Shown: positions 1 through 12,084 of the stretch, in pieces
How positions within the stretch are numbered: position 1 is the stretch's first letter
Layout of the letters: every line of letters begins with the position of its first letter
Origin: Telopea speciosissima
Lineage: Eukaryota; Streptophyta; Magnoliopsida; Proteales; Proteaceae
DNA: 64,000 bases
Assembly (NCBI RefSeq): GCF_018873765.1
Contig: NC_057924.1
Span: forward strand, 20,455,542-20,519,541
Reading direction: 5' to 3'
Made by a program: the position numbers and the translations under genes
Notes under the pieces: generated by a model
Database searches by the model: none
What the model was told of the DNA's origin: nothing
What the model saw: only the letters and a program-made list of their open reading frames with translations

Positions 1-75
1 TTTCTCTAACAAATGTATTGCCTGGGTAAATCAGATCTTGGCCTCTTCTAAAACTCAGTGGACCTTAATGGTGGT
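1..75 (+). pseudogene. LINE-1 ORF2 fragment (reverse transcriptase), left piece
   Basis: Frame 2 reads through as reverse-transcriptase-like sequence of an L1-type plant LINE (FSNKCIAWVNQIL then SSKTQW). The reading resumes at 10641 on the far side of the gypsy insertion, where a GDPLSSILFILAEEV stretch follows. This is the upstream piece of a LINE ORF2 split by that insertion; the 5' part of the LINE lies outside the window. Confidence 0.75.
71..75. repeat. Target-site duplication GTGGT, left copy (gypsy)
   Basis: GTGGT directly precedes the left LTR and recurs at 10636-10640 directly after the right LTR. A 5-bp duplication is the normal mark of LTR-retrotransposon integration, so both element ends are intact. 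Confidence 0.9.
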
Positions 76-1781
76 TATTTGAGTTTAAAAATTACCGCAA
101 GCATACGGGTCAATCGTAGCTACGGGTCAAACTCAAGTAGATATACGCCACTCTATTTAACTAACTTAAAAGTAATGCAAAGTGAACCAAATTAAAGTGT
201 TAAATTAAACTAATTAAACTAATGAAAATTAACGCATCCTAACTCACAAGCATCTAGCGAATTGAATTGGCGGCCTAACACACAAGCATCTAACCTATCA
301 ATACTAACTCGGATTCGAAGGGATAAATTGCAGTCACACTTCACAACCACATAAAAAAATAAAAGAAATAGAGGGAGAAGAAGAAGAAGAGAGAGAGAAA
401 GAGATAGAGGAGAGGGAGAATGAGATTAAGGGTTTAGAGAATAAAAACCTGGATGTGCTTGAACCGGAATGAACTTGCTTGCATGAATTAATTAAGCCTT
501 GCATGAACACTTGAATAAACTTACCATGGCTTCCTCTTCTAAATCTTCAAGTCTTGTCATTAACATAGGAACTTAGACTAGAAAGCTTTAAACCTAAACT
601 AGAATTAAATTATTACAACCAAATTGAAGACATGAATTGAAAGCATGAATCAAAAGCATTACGACCATGAAATAAAAATCATAAAAGCAAACTAGAACTT
701 AGAAAGCCAAAAATCACAAATTAGAAGGACAAGAAGAGAAGAAATTTCACTAAGTGAACGAACAATCTTTACAAGAGAAGTAGGGGGTATTTATAGGGGG
801 AAGGGGAGAAGAAGAGAGGAGAGGGAGAGCCCTCCCTCTAAAAAATGTGGAGGAGAGAAAGTGTAAGGGAGAGTGGTCCATAGAGAAGGGAATATTCCCT
901 TCTCTTTCCTCCTTTACAATGCCTTGACTCCTAAGAAAAAAGAAAAAAATAGAAAGAGGGAGAGAGAAGAATCCTAGTTACATAAACCTTCTATTTCTAG
1001 AAAAGTAAATCTCGAATTCTAACTTGTGCTTCCTTTTCTTTGTAGATATCTTTTCCAAGCAATGAGATCAAAGCATCTTTGACTTTTCAACCTTCCATGA
1101 ATGAGAGAATATTTTTCAAAAGAAATCTATCCGAAGTAGAATTTCAAAAGTGCCCTTGGAAAGTTGGAGGAGAGAGAAAGTGTTGATGATGACTAGGATT
1201 TCCACTCAATCAAATAACACAATGCCCATCATGTCCTCAAGCAAAATCGTGGAGCACTGGGTGCAGCCCAATAAAAATCGTAGACAGTAGTGGGCCTTCA
1301 AAAATAATGGAATGTAGTGGCAGTGTGGTCCCTCCATGCGAGTAGCAGTCCTTCTCTCTCTTCAAGAATGAAAAATTACCGTAACGGTCCTGTACTTGTA
1401 GTAGATCTTCACCATTGCTTAGAAATATCTTCTATAATATCAAAAATGTCCTTGGGAAGTGGTAGAATGACTATGGGCTTGCACTACAGCTCCTTTCTGA
1501 CCCATTATCCTTTATTGGTCTGAAAAGAATAATCGACTGCATGGTGGCCTAAACGAATGTATACTTGCATTCCGTCACGTCCATCTTGCTCCATATTTAG
1601 TTCTCTTTACAATCATGGAAAGAAAAATGATAACTTTACGTGTAAATTGGGACATGCAGCTCCCGATAGTCTAGAATAGCCCAAAACCTGAAAAGCACAA
1701 GAAAGCACCAAAGTAACTCTGTCCAATGTGGTAAAATGTATGCTTTATGCCCTAAGATTTCACACATAAATGTGCTCATCA
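76..1781 (-). repeat. 3' LTR of the gypsy element
   Basis: Direct repeat of 8930-10635, same length and highly similar by eye. It ends in CA at 1780-1781 on the + strand; the expected TG at the other end reads TA (76-77), whereas the other LTR keeps TG. It contains GA-rich tracts near 365-420 and 790-860. As the 3' LTR it is the downstream one in the element's own orientation. Confidence 0.92.
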
Positions 1782-1796
1782 GATTCTCCCACACTT
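1782..1796 (-). other. Polypurine tract of the gypsy element
   Basis: Read on the minus strand this is a purine-rich run (AAGTGTGGGAGAATC) directly against the 3' LTR, the expected plus-strand primer site. Confidence 0.6.
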
Positions 1797-2908
1797 GAAC
1801 GTTACTTGTCCTCAAGTAAAGAAAAAGAAAAATTAACCTAAAATGCAAAAATCCTAATTCACTTTCGTAAGGAATCACGGTTGCACTTAGTATGTGCAAC
1901 AAGCCTTTAAACCCCTAGGTTATCCCTAGTGGACGAGTTGTGTCTCGTGGATGTTTGCAGTGAATATACACCCAAAATTCAATAAATCAAAAAGAATGAT
2001 GTAAATTTTTCTCATGGCATAAGTAAGATAGTGCATACAATCTCAAAGAAATACTCAACTAAAGATCAAGGAGCCAAAGATTCCCCCACGTTTCAATTTT
2101 ATCACCTCACATCAATTCAAGCAACTAGCATATATCAAGATTAAGGGATCTCCTCATATCTTCTGAACACTACTCACCTTCAAGTAAACCACTCATAGCA
2201 TCGATGGAACCAAAAACTTAGGCTTTGAGTATTTTTGACCATACTTTCTTTTCAGGCATTAAGGCAAAAGCTTTTCTTTCTCAATAGTAAACTCTATTTC
2301 TACTCCACTACTGTTCCCTGAATGACATGGTGGAGCATACATCAGATACCCAAGTACTTGGTAGCTTCGCTTTTTGCATATATCTAATAAGACTTTGAGA
2401 CATTGATGCAAGATTTTTTTTTGAGTTTCCTTCCAAGGAATTTCGATCAAGTCACCCTGCTTCATGAGGCACAGTGCCCTGTCTAGTCCCAAGGAATTCT
2501 ACTTTTTTTTTCTTTTTCTTTCATTCACTTTCATGCCTTGCCACAAACAAATTGGTCTCAACTACTAGCCAAAAGATCAAAGGGTCCATAAAACACATAG
2601 AGGAATCTAACCATCAAATGAAGTAGCACTCATATTTTCAAACTCAATCTCCATCACCGGATACAAACCAATTACCGTCCTTGAAAAGGGATTTTTTTTT
2701 ATTTTTTCGCATGCTAGGGCATCTAATTCTCTCTTTCTCTCGCTTCGCAATCAAAGAGACGTATGTACAAAACCAAAACTTTCGCCACAATCAAAATTTA
2801 CAAAATTCACCAATTAAGCACACACCCCCCATACTTAATTTATGCAATGTCCTCAATGCATGCAGAAAAGAAAGAGTAAGGACAAGGGAGGGCAAACATA
2901 CTAGGAGG
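1782..2908 (-). other. Internal 3' region of the gypsy element, no gene recognised
   Basis: About 1.1 kb lies between the integrase end and the 3' LTR. In Athila elements this place may hold an env-like ORF. Only short ORFs are present (for example 2259-2492 minus, 77 residues) and none shows a recognisable domain, signal peptide or transmembrane pair. I call it non-coding or fully decayed. Confidence 0.5.
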
Positions 2909-4149
2909 TCATTCTCTAAGGTAAAGAGGCTCATGGAGATCCATGACCTCTTCTACCAGTGGAGTGGACATCTCAATGTATGGCTTCAATCTTTGGCCAT
3001 TTACCTTGAAAGTAACACCTGTACTAGGATTGGCAACCTCAAAAGCCCCATGAGGATAAACTTTTTGAATAATATAGGGGCCATCCCATCTAGAACGCAG
3101 CTTACCTGAAAAGATGTGTAAATGAGAATTGTACAATAAAACTTTTTGACCTACCTCAAAAGTTTTTCTCAAAATATTCCTGTCATGAAAAGCTTTGGTT
3201 TTTGCTTTGTAAATCCTTGCATTCTCATATGCATCATTCCTCAATTCATCCAACTCAGATAGTTGGAGTTTCCTATGAGCACCTACAAAAGGTATAACAA
3301 AGTTGAGTTTTTTAATAGCCCAAAAGGCTTTGTGCTCAATCTTAACAGGTAAGTGGCATGCTTTTCTATACAATAGACGGTACAGAGATTGACCAAGATC
3401 GGTCTTAAAGGCGATCCTATGGGCCCACAAAACATCTACCAACCGGTTAGACCAATCCTTGCGGTTCGGGTTGATGGTTTTCTCAAGAATTTGCTTTATC
3501 TACCGATTTGAAACCTCAACCTGGCCACTAGTCTGGGGATGGTAGGGTGTAGCCAACTTATGGATGACACCATACTTTCTCATGAGGACCTCAAAAGGAC
3601 GATTGTAAAAGTGTTTTCCCCGATCACTAATGATAGCACGGGGAGTACCAAAATGGGAGAAAATGTTCTCCTTCAGAAATTTCACAACCACCTAGTGGTC
3701 ATTAGTCTTACAAGCAATAGCCTCAATCCATTTGGACATATAGTCCACATCAAGTAATATGTACAGGTTACCAAAAGAATTAGGGAAAGGCCCCATGAAA
3801 TCTATGCCCCATACATCAAACACCTCAACCACCAGAATTGGGTTGAAGGACATCATATTCCTCCTGGTGAGACGCCCTAAAGATTGGCATGAAGGACACG
3901 CCTTGCAATAAGTAAAAGCATCTCGAAAAAGAGTAGGCCAATAAAATCCACACTATAAAACCTTGGTCGCTGTCTTATTGGGCCCAAAGTGGCCTCCACA
4001 AGCCTGATCATGGTAAAAAGATAAGACAGATTGTTGCTCATGATCAGGATTGGACAAGTCTTAAAAAGATAAGGATCATCCCAAAAGAAATATTTGACCT
4101 GTGAAAAGAAACGATACTTATCTTGGGTGGACCAATGTGAAGGTGTCAC
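2909..4149 (-). pseudogene. Gypsy integrase remnant
   Basis: Three minus-strand pieces of one integrase. The first (3877-4149) matches the N-terminal zinc-binding region (WSTQDKYRFF, KYFFWDDPYLFK) and then runs out of frame. The second (3500-3691) holds part of the catalytic core with IISDRGKHF and [14 protein letters not shown], consistent with the second D and the E of the DD(35)E triad. The third (2909-3442) is the C-terminal part (KACHLPVKIEHKAFWAIKKLN and a GPYII segment). Frameshifts and stops separate the pieces, so no functional integrase can be made. Confidence 0.85.
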
Positions 4150-4182
4150 ACCCGTAACCAGATAATTGACAATGTTAGCAAA

Positions 4183-5903
4183 CTAAGGTTCACTAAATAC
4201 TTCCATCAGATACTCATCAGGGAAGTTTTCGTTGACTGAAGAATCAACAATCAAAGAATTAGGCAGTCGGGATAGATGGTATGCAACCAAATTTTCACAC
4301 CCTTTCTTATCCCTAATTTTAAGATCAAATTCCTGCAATAAAAGGACCCACCTAATGAGGAGAGCCTTAGCATCTTTTTTCTGCACAAGATATTTGATAG
4401 TTGCATGGTCAGTACAAACAATCACATGTGATCCAATCAAGGCCTAAATTTCTCTAAAGCAAACACAACAGCTAAAAATTATTTTTCAGTGGTGGTATAA
4501 TTAAGCTGTGCATCATCAAGAGTCCTACTTGCATAATAAATCACATGGGGCAATTTGTTGATTCTTTGCCCAAGAACAACCCCTATAGCAAAATCAGAGG
4601 CATCACACATAAGCTCAAATGGTACTGTCCAATTTGGAGCTTGAATAATGGGGGCTGAGGTCAATGCTCTTTTCAATTGCTCAAAACTCTTATGACACTC
4701 AGGAGAAAAATCAAATGGGCAGTCCTTTGCCAAAAGGGAAGTGAGAGGTCTAGCTATATGGCTAAAATCCTTGATGAATCTTCTATAAAAACCTGCATGG
4801 CCCAAAAAAGATCTAATGTTCTTCACACTCTTGGGTGGTAGTAAATTAACAATGAGGTCCACCTTAGATCTATCAACCTTTATCCCATCTTTGGACACAA
4901 TGTGGCCAAGAACAATGCCTTGCTTCACCATGAAGTGGCACTTCTCCCAATTCAAGACCAAGTTCTTTTCTATGCATCTTTGGAGAACCAAGGAAAGGTG
5001 ATGCAAGCAATTAGAAAAGATAGAGCCATGAATAGAAAAATCATCCATAAAAACCTCTAAGAAGTGCTCTACCATATTAGAAAAGATACTCATCATGCAC
5101 CTTTGGAATGTAGCAGAGGCATTGCAAATCCCAAAAGGCATACGTCGGTAAGCAAAGGTTCCATAAGGGCATGTGAATGTGGTCTTATGTTGGTCCTCCA
5201 AAGCAATTGGGATTTGGCTGTAACCTGGATATCCATCAAGAAAACAATAGTATTCATGACCAGCTAGTCTCTCTAATATCTGATCAATAAAAGGCAAGGA
5301 GAAGTGATCCTTCCATGTTGCCGCATTCAGTTTCCTATAGTCAATGCACACTCTCCATCCCATTTGGATACGGGTTGGAATCAATTCATTATTAGCATTC
5401 TCAACTACAGTGACTCCTCCTTTCTTTGGCACAACCTGCATAGGACTTACCCATTGGCTATCAGAAATAGGATACATTATTTCATGATCCAAGCACTTTA
5501 GGATCTCTTTCTTGATTGCCTCTTTCATCACAGGATTAGCCCTCCTTTGGGGTTCCCTAGAAGGTTTAGAACTCTCCATCAGATGAATATGATGTTGAAT
5601 AATGGAGGGACTAATACCTTTGAGGTCTGACATGGTCCAACCTATAGCTTCCTTATGTTCCTGTAGAAGCTTGATCAACTCTTCTTTCTGAACAGAAGTC
5701 AAATCAGAAGCAATAATTACAGGAAGAGTGTCATCTTCCCCTAGGAAGGCATACTTGAGGTTGGAGAGCAACACTTTTAACTCTAATGTGGGGGCCTCAA
5801 TAATAAAGGGTTTAGGAATGGAGGTGGATAGGGGTCCAAGGGCCTCCAAAGGTGGTTGGATGCTCCAGACCTCAGATAAGGGGGTATCATCAACACCTTC
5901 CAA
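4183..5903 (-). pseudogene. Gypsy reverse transcriptase and RNase H remnant
   Basis: The piece 4479-5903 (474 residues) carries a near-complete RT: the WRVCIDYRKLN segment, CFLDGYPGYSQIPIA with a catalytic D, MPFGICNASATFQRCM, and the FMDDFS box with the paired aspartates, followed by the start of RNase H (FELMCDASDFAIGVVL). A TAA at 4479-4481 follows TTEK. RNase H continues out of frame at 4183-4440 ([26 protein letters not shown]). One stop and one frameshift therefore inactivate it. FMDD in place of YVDD/YMDD is normal for Athila/Tat. Confidence 0.9.
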
Positions 5904-5975
5904 TTCCTACATACATTCCTAAAATCCTGAATCAAAGTCAATCTCAAAGAAAGTATCAACATCATCATAAAATCC

Positions 5976-6785
5976 TTAAAGCATATGTACCTCTTCATCC
6001 ATATCAGGCTGCTTGCCCAACCTAAACACATTAAAATCGATAAAAGTATTGCCAAAAGACAGTTTTATGAGACCATTTCTGCAATTGATCAAAGCATTAC
6101 TAGTAGCAAGGAAAGGTCTACCCAAAATAATTGGGATTTGGTCCTTAAAATTTGCAGTAGGTTGGGTATCCAGGATAATAAAATCCACAGGGAAGATAAA
6201 TTCCCCAACTTTTAGCAGGACATCCTCAACCATCCCCTTGGGAATTTTAACTGACCTATCTACAAGTTGAAGGGTAATTCTGGTTGGTTTCAGTTCTCCC
6301 AATCCCAACTGTTGGTAGACATGAAAGGGTAACAAGTTCACACTTGCACCAAGGTTCAGTAAGGCATGATCAATGGTGGTATTGCCTATAGTGCAAGAGA
6401 TGGTGGGGCTTCTAGGGTCCTTATGCTTGGCTACTACCTGCTGTGCGATAAGAGAACTGATGTTAGCAGCCAAGAATGCCTTTTTGGGCACATTGGTGGT
6501 CCGCTTTTGGGTGCATAAGTCTTTGAGGACTTTAGCATAAGCAGGGATCTGGGCAATGACATCCAGCAAGGGGATATTCACCTGAACCTGTTTGAACACA
6601 TCCAATATCTTCTCCATAGAAGGAGACTTCTTGCTAACCAACCTATTTGGGAAAGGGACAGGTGGGATATAAATTCTTTCAGGATTGGTTTTTTTAACTT
6701 CCTCAACAGAATCATCTTTGGTTTCCTCAACCAAATCATCTGAAATTTCTTCAGGTTCATCAGACGAACCTGGAACAGTAGGCAC
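5976..6785 (-). pseudogene. Gypsy aspartic protease region with mutated active site
   Basis: In the same frame as gag and RT but bounded by stops (TAG at 6855-6857 upstream, another stop at 5976). The retropepsin-like part reads CTIGNTTIDHALLNLGASVNLLP. Relatives have D-L-G-A-S at the active site; here the aspartate position is asparagine (AAC, plus-strand 6354-6356), so the protease would be catalytically dead even without the stops. An acidic linker (DDLVEETKDDSVEEVKK) precedes it. Confidence 0.8.
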
Positions 6786-6854
6786 TACAACGGCCTCTTC
6801 AGAAGGGGAAGAGTCAACAGGAGTATGAGATGGTAAAGACTGAGGTATACTAGT

Positions 6855-8345
6855 CTATTGATACTCACGGCCACTCCTTAAAGCATATACAACATTAACC
6901 TGGCTGGAGGGCCCTTGAAGCTGTTGGCCTTGTATCAGATTGAGTGGAGGAGCTTGGGTACTTTGCTGAATATGAACCTGATGCCTAGGATTTGGCTCAG
7001 GTTGGCTAGGTAACTTCCCTGTTTCCCTCTCATACAAGATTGTGATAAGCTGGGTGAGTTGCTTCTCCATAAGGACCATTCTTTTCTCAATCTCACTTAT
7101 TCTTGGTGCTTCTCTTGTATTGGTAAACCCTGGGGGTTGCTGATAAGGTGCAAGCAGAGGAGGCCTAGCAGAATTCATAGAAGGTCCTAGATGAGGACAA
7201 GAGGGAAAGGGGTTAGGAGACATCTCTTGGTTTTGTGATACAAAGTTGGGCCTTTGGACACCAAGCTGACCTTGATGGTTAAAGTTGGATGGGCCTGCTT
7301 GGTTCCCTTGATTCCAGGAGAAATTGGGGTAATTTCTCCATCCTGGATTGTAAGTATTGCTATATGGGTTATTTTGGTAGAAAGCACTTAAATTCACAGT
7401 GTTGGAATTGCCCACAAATTTGTTGGGGCATTCCTCCAAAAGATGTCCAGGGGTTTGGCACCAACTGCATATTGACACACAGTTGACCTGGTTAACCGGT
7501 ATAGACTCTTTAAGAACTATGGACTCCAACCTTTTTATAAGGCTGTCAAGTTTGGCCTCTTTCACTGTCATACCCTCAATAAGATACCCCTTTGTGGTCC
7601 GTTCAGCCTCTTGGGAAGATTCTCACTCCCTAGTCTTTTTAGCCAAGTCGGTTAAGAATGCCCATGCATCATTTTTTTCAGAAAAAGAAGTAAAGTCTGT
7701 AGGACACATAGATTCTATAAGTTGCTTGGTCTGAAAGTCAATACCCTCATAAATAATTTGACATAGCTGCCATAAGTCAAAACCATGGTGAGGGAATTCT
7801 AAGAGGAGGCCCTTAAATCTTTCCATGACTTTAGAAAAGGACTCATGTGGTTTCTGCTTGAACTGGAGTATGTCACTCTTGAGTTTATTGGCCTTGTAAA
7901 GAGGGAAAAATTTTCTCAAGAAGACAATGGTAAATTGATCCCATGTGGAAATGGAATTAGTAAGCAGTCCATAGAGCCACTTCTTGGCCTGGTCTTTCAG
8001 GGCAAAAGGTATAAACCTAAGCCTAACTGCATCATCAGTCAAATTCTGGACCTTAATTAGAACACAGACCTCCTCAAATTCCCTAAGGAAGAGATATGCA
8101 TCTTCATTGGCCATCCTATAAAAGTGGGGTAGCATGCTAATGAAGTTGGTCTTGAGTTTATAATTGTTTCTTGTAACAGGTGGTAAGTTGATGTAAGAAG
8201 GCTGTGCAGCCCTAGTAGGGTAGAACCTATCCTTAAGAGTCTTGGGTTGTTGGTCACCCATGGTCAAAGGTAGGGTCAAAGGTAGTGGAGAAGGTGGTAT
8301 TCTAATAAGACAGTTACTTGAATCATGAGTCCACACCGAAGCCAC
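6855..8345 (-). pseudogene. Gypsy gag remnant with CCHC zinc knuckle
   Basis: Two pieces in one frame split by a TGA at 7623-7625. The N-terminal piece (7623-8345) has the retrotransposon gag core (FLREFEEVC, ALKDQAKKWLYGL, WDQFTIVFLRKFFPLYKANKL). The C-terminal piece (6855-7571) has a zinc knuckle CSWCQTPGHLLEEC (C-x2-C-x4-H-x4-C), then a Gln/Pro/Asn-rich tail. Start chosen at the first ATG (8345); a second candidate, MGDQQPK, lies 28 codons in. Inactive because of the stops. Confidence 0.88.
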
Positions 8346-8905
8346 CTAAATAGATATGAGGTCTCCTTTAGGAAATTTAAAGAACAAAATAAAAGACTTA
8401 GAAAAAATCACCAAAAACAAGAGGGAGTCCAAGGTAGATAGTGCATCTATCCCTCAAGAATCGAAACAATGGTTCCAAAGCTGTAAGGATGCCATATAGG
8501 TTGACAGCAAGGGAACCCGTATAGTCTTCTTTAGCCACCTACGTGCGACTCCAAGTGGATTCTAATGTAGGGTGGATGACTACTATACATTTTTGTCTCC
8601 AAAATCACTCACTCTGTCGCTTTCCTGTTATCAAGAGTGGTCACCTCCAAAGATAAGTCACATGCCAATCCACCCAACCAAGTCAAGATGTAGCGTCATA
8701 GGTAACTTAATCCTATGATGGACACCAAAAGATGGAGGGTTGGAGCATATGAAGGACTTTAGATTAGGCGCACACTATTTGAAACAGAAGAGAAACAAGA
8801 AGAGGTTTTCAAAAACTTTTTTTTTTCAAAAAAGAGGAAGAGAAAGAGAGTAAATTAAGTACTTCGAACTACTTAAAAATCAGAAAAATAAAGTGGACAA
8901 TAATC
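8346..8905 (-). other. 5' leader of the gypsy element
   Basis: Untranslated stretch between the primer-binding site and gag, with no ORF of note. Contains a T-run at about 8820 on the + strand. Confidence 0.6.
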
Positions 8906-8923
8906 TCCCCGGCAACGGCGCCA
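8906..8923 (-). other. Primer-binding site, tRNA-Asp type
   Basis: The + strand reads TCCCCGGCAACGGCGCCA, which equals the 3' end of plant tRNA-Asp(GTC) including CCA. The minus-strand RNA is therefore complementary to that tRNA. It lies 6 bp inside the 5' LTR. Confidence 0.88.
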
Positions 8924-8929
8924 AAAACT

Positions 8930-10635
8930 TGTTTGAGTTTAAAAATTACCGCAAGCGTACGGATCAATCGTAGCTAAGGGTCGAACTCAAGGAGATATAC
9001 GCCACTCTATTTAACTAACTTAAAAGTAATACAAAGTGAACCAAATTAAAGTGTTAAATTAAACTAATTAAACTAATGAAAATTAACGCATCCTAACTCA
9101 CAAGCATCTAGCGAATTGAATTGGCGGCCTAACACACAAGCATCTAACCTATCAATACTAACGCGGATTCGAAGGGATAAATTGCAGCCACACTTCACAA
9201 CCACATAAAAAATAAAAGAAATAGAGGGAGAAGAAGAAGAAGAGAGAGAGAATGAGATAGAGGAGAGGGAGAAAGAGATTAAGGGTTTAGAGAATAAAAA
9301 CCTGGATGTGCTTGAACCGGATTGAACTTGCTTGCATGAATTAATTAAGCCTTGCATGAACACTTGAATAAACTTACCATGGCTTCCTTTTCTATATCTC
9401 CAAGTCTTGTCATCAACATAGGAATTTAGACTAGAAAGCTTTAAACCTAAACTAGAATTAAATTATTACAACCAAATTGAAGACATGAATTGAAAGCATG
9501 AATCAAAAGCATTATAAGCATGAAATAAAAATCATAAAAGTAAACTAGAACTTAGAAAGCCAAAAATCACAAATTAGAAGGAGAAGAAGAGATGAAATTT
9601 CACTAAGTGAACGAACAATCTTTATAAGAGAAGTAGGGGGGTATTTATAGGAGGAAGGGGAGAAGAAGAGAGGAGAGGGAGAGCCCTCCCTCTAAAAAAC
9701 GTGGAGGAGAGAGAGTGTAAGGGAGAGTGGTCCAAAGAGAAGGGAATATTCCCTTCTCCTTCCTCCTTTACAATGCCTTGACTCCTAAGAAAAAAGAAAA
9801 AAATACAAAGAGGGAGAGAGAAGAATCCTAGTTACATAAACTTTCTATTTCTAGAAAAGTAAATTTTTAATTCTAACTTGTGCTTCCTTTTCTTTGTAGA
9901 TATCTTTTCTAAGCAATGAGATCAAAGCATCTTTGACTTTTCAACATTCTATGGATGAGAGAATATTTTTCAAAAGAAATCTATCAAAAGTAGAATTCCA
10001 AAAGTGCCCTTGGAAAATTGGAGGAGAGAGAAAATGATGATGACGACTAGGATTTTCACTCAATCAAATAACACAATGCCCATCATGTCCTCAAGCAAAA
10101 TCGTGGAGCACTGGGTGTAGCCCAATAAAAAGCGTGGATAGTAGTGGGCCTTAAAAAATAATGGAATCTAGTGATCGTGTGGGTCCCTCCATGTGGGTAG
10201 CAGTCCTTCTCTCTCTTCAAGAATGAAAAATGCCATAACGGTCCTATACTTGTAGTAGATCTCCACCATTGCTTAGAAATATCTTCTATAATGTCAAAAA
10301 TGTCCTTGGGCAGTGGTAGAATGACTATGGGCTTGGACTACAGTTCCTTTTTGACCCATTATCCTTTCTTGGCCTAAAAAAAATAATCGACTGCATGGTG
10401 GCCTAATCGAATGCGTACTTGCGTTCTGTCACGTCCATCTTGCTCCACATTTAGTCCTCTTTATAGATATGGAAAGAAAAATGATAACTTTATGTGTAAA
10501 TTGGGACATGCAGCTCCTGATAGTCCAAAATAGCCCAAAACCTGAAAAGCACAAGAAAGCACCAAAGTAACTCTGTCCAATGTGATAAAATGTATGCTTT
10601 ATGCCCTAAGATTTCACACATAAAAGTGCTCATCA
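8930..10635 (-). repeat. 5' LTR of the gypsy element
   Basis: 1706-bp direct repeat of 76-1781. Begins TG and ends CA on the + strand. As the upstream LTR in the element's orientation it would carry the promoter. Confidence 0.92.
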
Positions 10636-10640
10636 GTGGT
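10636..10640. repeat. Target-site duplication GTGGT, right copy (gypsy)
   Basis: Matches 71-75 exactly. Confidence 0.9.
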
Positions 10641-12084
10641 TTATTTGGCTATTTTGGGGAGGTGATCCTCTATCCTCTATTCTTTTTATTTTGGCTGAGG
10701 AAGTCCTTTGTCGAGGTTTAAAGCACTCATTAGTCTGGAGAAGATAAAACCCCTCCCTGGTCCTCGCGGGGTGCATGTTCTGTCCCATCTTCTCTTTGCA
10801 GATGATATCTTCATCTTCATGACTGCTTCTGTGCGGTATGTGAAAAATGTGAAGGATTTTCTTAACCCTTATCAACATTTCTTTGGTCACCGTATTAACT
10901 TGGAGAAGAGTAAATTGTTCTTTGGAATTATTCCTCCTAGCCGGAAACAAAGAATCTCTGCAGAGTTGGCAATTCCTACATGTTCTCTTCCCACAAAGTA
11001 TTTGGGGGATGAAATTTTCAAGGGCCGGGTTTCCAAGCATCATCTATTTCCTCTGTTGGATAAAATCAAATGTTGTTTATCGGGTTGGAAAGGAAATTTT
11101 CTCTCCATGGCAGGGAGAGTGGAACTTGTTTGCTCGGTTATTACAGGTATGCCTATTTACAATTTCTCTATTTATTGGTGGCCTGATTCCTTGATTTATC
11201 TTCTTAAGAGATGGATGCGGAATTTCATTTGGTCTGGGGACATTGATTCTTCCAAGAAAATAACAGTGAAATGGGAGAATGTTTGCAAACCCATCTTTGA
11301 AGGGGGTATGCGTATCCAGCATGTTTGAGATGTTAAAATGGCTTGTATTCGCAAGCTTGTGTGGGAAATTAAGCATGGGCATTCTATGATGAGCTTGTTT
11401 TTCAGGGCTAGATTCGTCAACAGGAACGGCTCCTTGAAACTTGCCTACAAATCTTCTTCAATCTGGCCAGGAGTGAAGAAGATGTGGAACTTTATGGCTT
11501 CAAAGGAGCACTGGACGGTGGGGAATGGTCAGTCTATAAATTTTTGGTCCGATAAATGGTTGGGAGACTTATCTATTGCTGTGCAATCAAATCTGGATCT
11601 AGATCTGTTCTCTTCCTACTCCTGTCGAGTCCCCAATTTTATTTTTGGTTCTTCTTGGATTTTTCCTCAGGTTGCATCAGTCTTCTTGAGCTCCACTTTT
11701 AATGCTGCTCGTGCTATTATTTACCCAAGTCTCATGTGGTGGATGTATGTGATTGGACCCTATCCCTGTCGGGTTGCTTTTTGATTAAATCAGCATGGAA
11801 TCCATTCGATCTAGCTCTCCCTCTGCTCCTTGGTGGTCGATGGTTTGGTCCCATGGTCTTCAACCCCGCCAATCTACCTTTGCTGGAAATTGCATCACGG
11901 GAAACTTTCAACTGATGACAAAGTCCAAAGAAAAGGAGTTCCGCTTCCGCCCAGATGCATCTTGTGTTTGAAGGAGGCTGAATCATTTAACCATTTATTT
12001 TTGGATTGCGATTTTTCAGTTGCAATCTGGAAATTTTTTGTGACCTTCTTCGGTGTTACCTTGCGTCCACACCTATCCTTCCCG
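10641..12084 (+). pseudogene. LINE-1 ORF2: reverse transcriptase and zinc-knuckle region, middle piece
   Basis: L1-type LINE ORF2. Near the left edge a frame reads GDPLSSILFILAEEVLCRGLK, and from 10708 the RT continues with SHLLFADDIFIF, whose F-A-D-D is the catalytic box, then INLEKSKLFFG, TKYLG and the thumb region down to a stop at about 11328. The following piece 11338-11784 continues the same protein (ACIRKLVWEIKHG, INFWSDKWLGD). The last piece (11830-12084) has the zf-RVT signature (CILCLKEAESFNHLFLDC). Multiple stops and frameshifts make it non-functional. It is interrupted on the left by the gypsy element and on the right by a copia element. Confidence 0.85.

Larger units (their letters stand above)
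76..10635 (-). mobile_element. Complete but decayed Ty3/gypsy retrotransposon, Athila/Tat-like
   Basis: Two direct LTRs of equal length (1706 bp) enclose gag, protease, RT, RNase H and integrase remnants in gypsy order, read on the minus strand. A 5-bp TSD flanks the element. The primer-binding site matches the 3' end of plant tRNA-Asp, the primer type known for Athila/Tat elements. RT motifs (MPFGICNASATFQRCM, FMDDFS) and the long LTRs also fit that clade. Every coding domain is broken by stops or frameshifts, so it is non-autonomous. It sits inside a LINE reverse-transcriptase ORF. Confidence 0.93.

Noticed and set aside
9073-9363. 96-residue Ser/Phe-rich minus-strand ORF in the gypsy LTR
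   Set aside because: Comes from a GA-rich tract inside the LTR and is not intact in the other LTR copy.
76-10635. Endogenous pararetrovirus (caulimovirus-like) instead of gypsy
   Set aside because: Long LTRs, a TSD, a polypurine tract and an integrase are present, and no movement-protein region is seen; this is a Ty3/gypsy retrotransposon.
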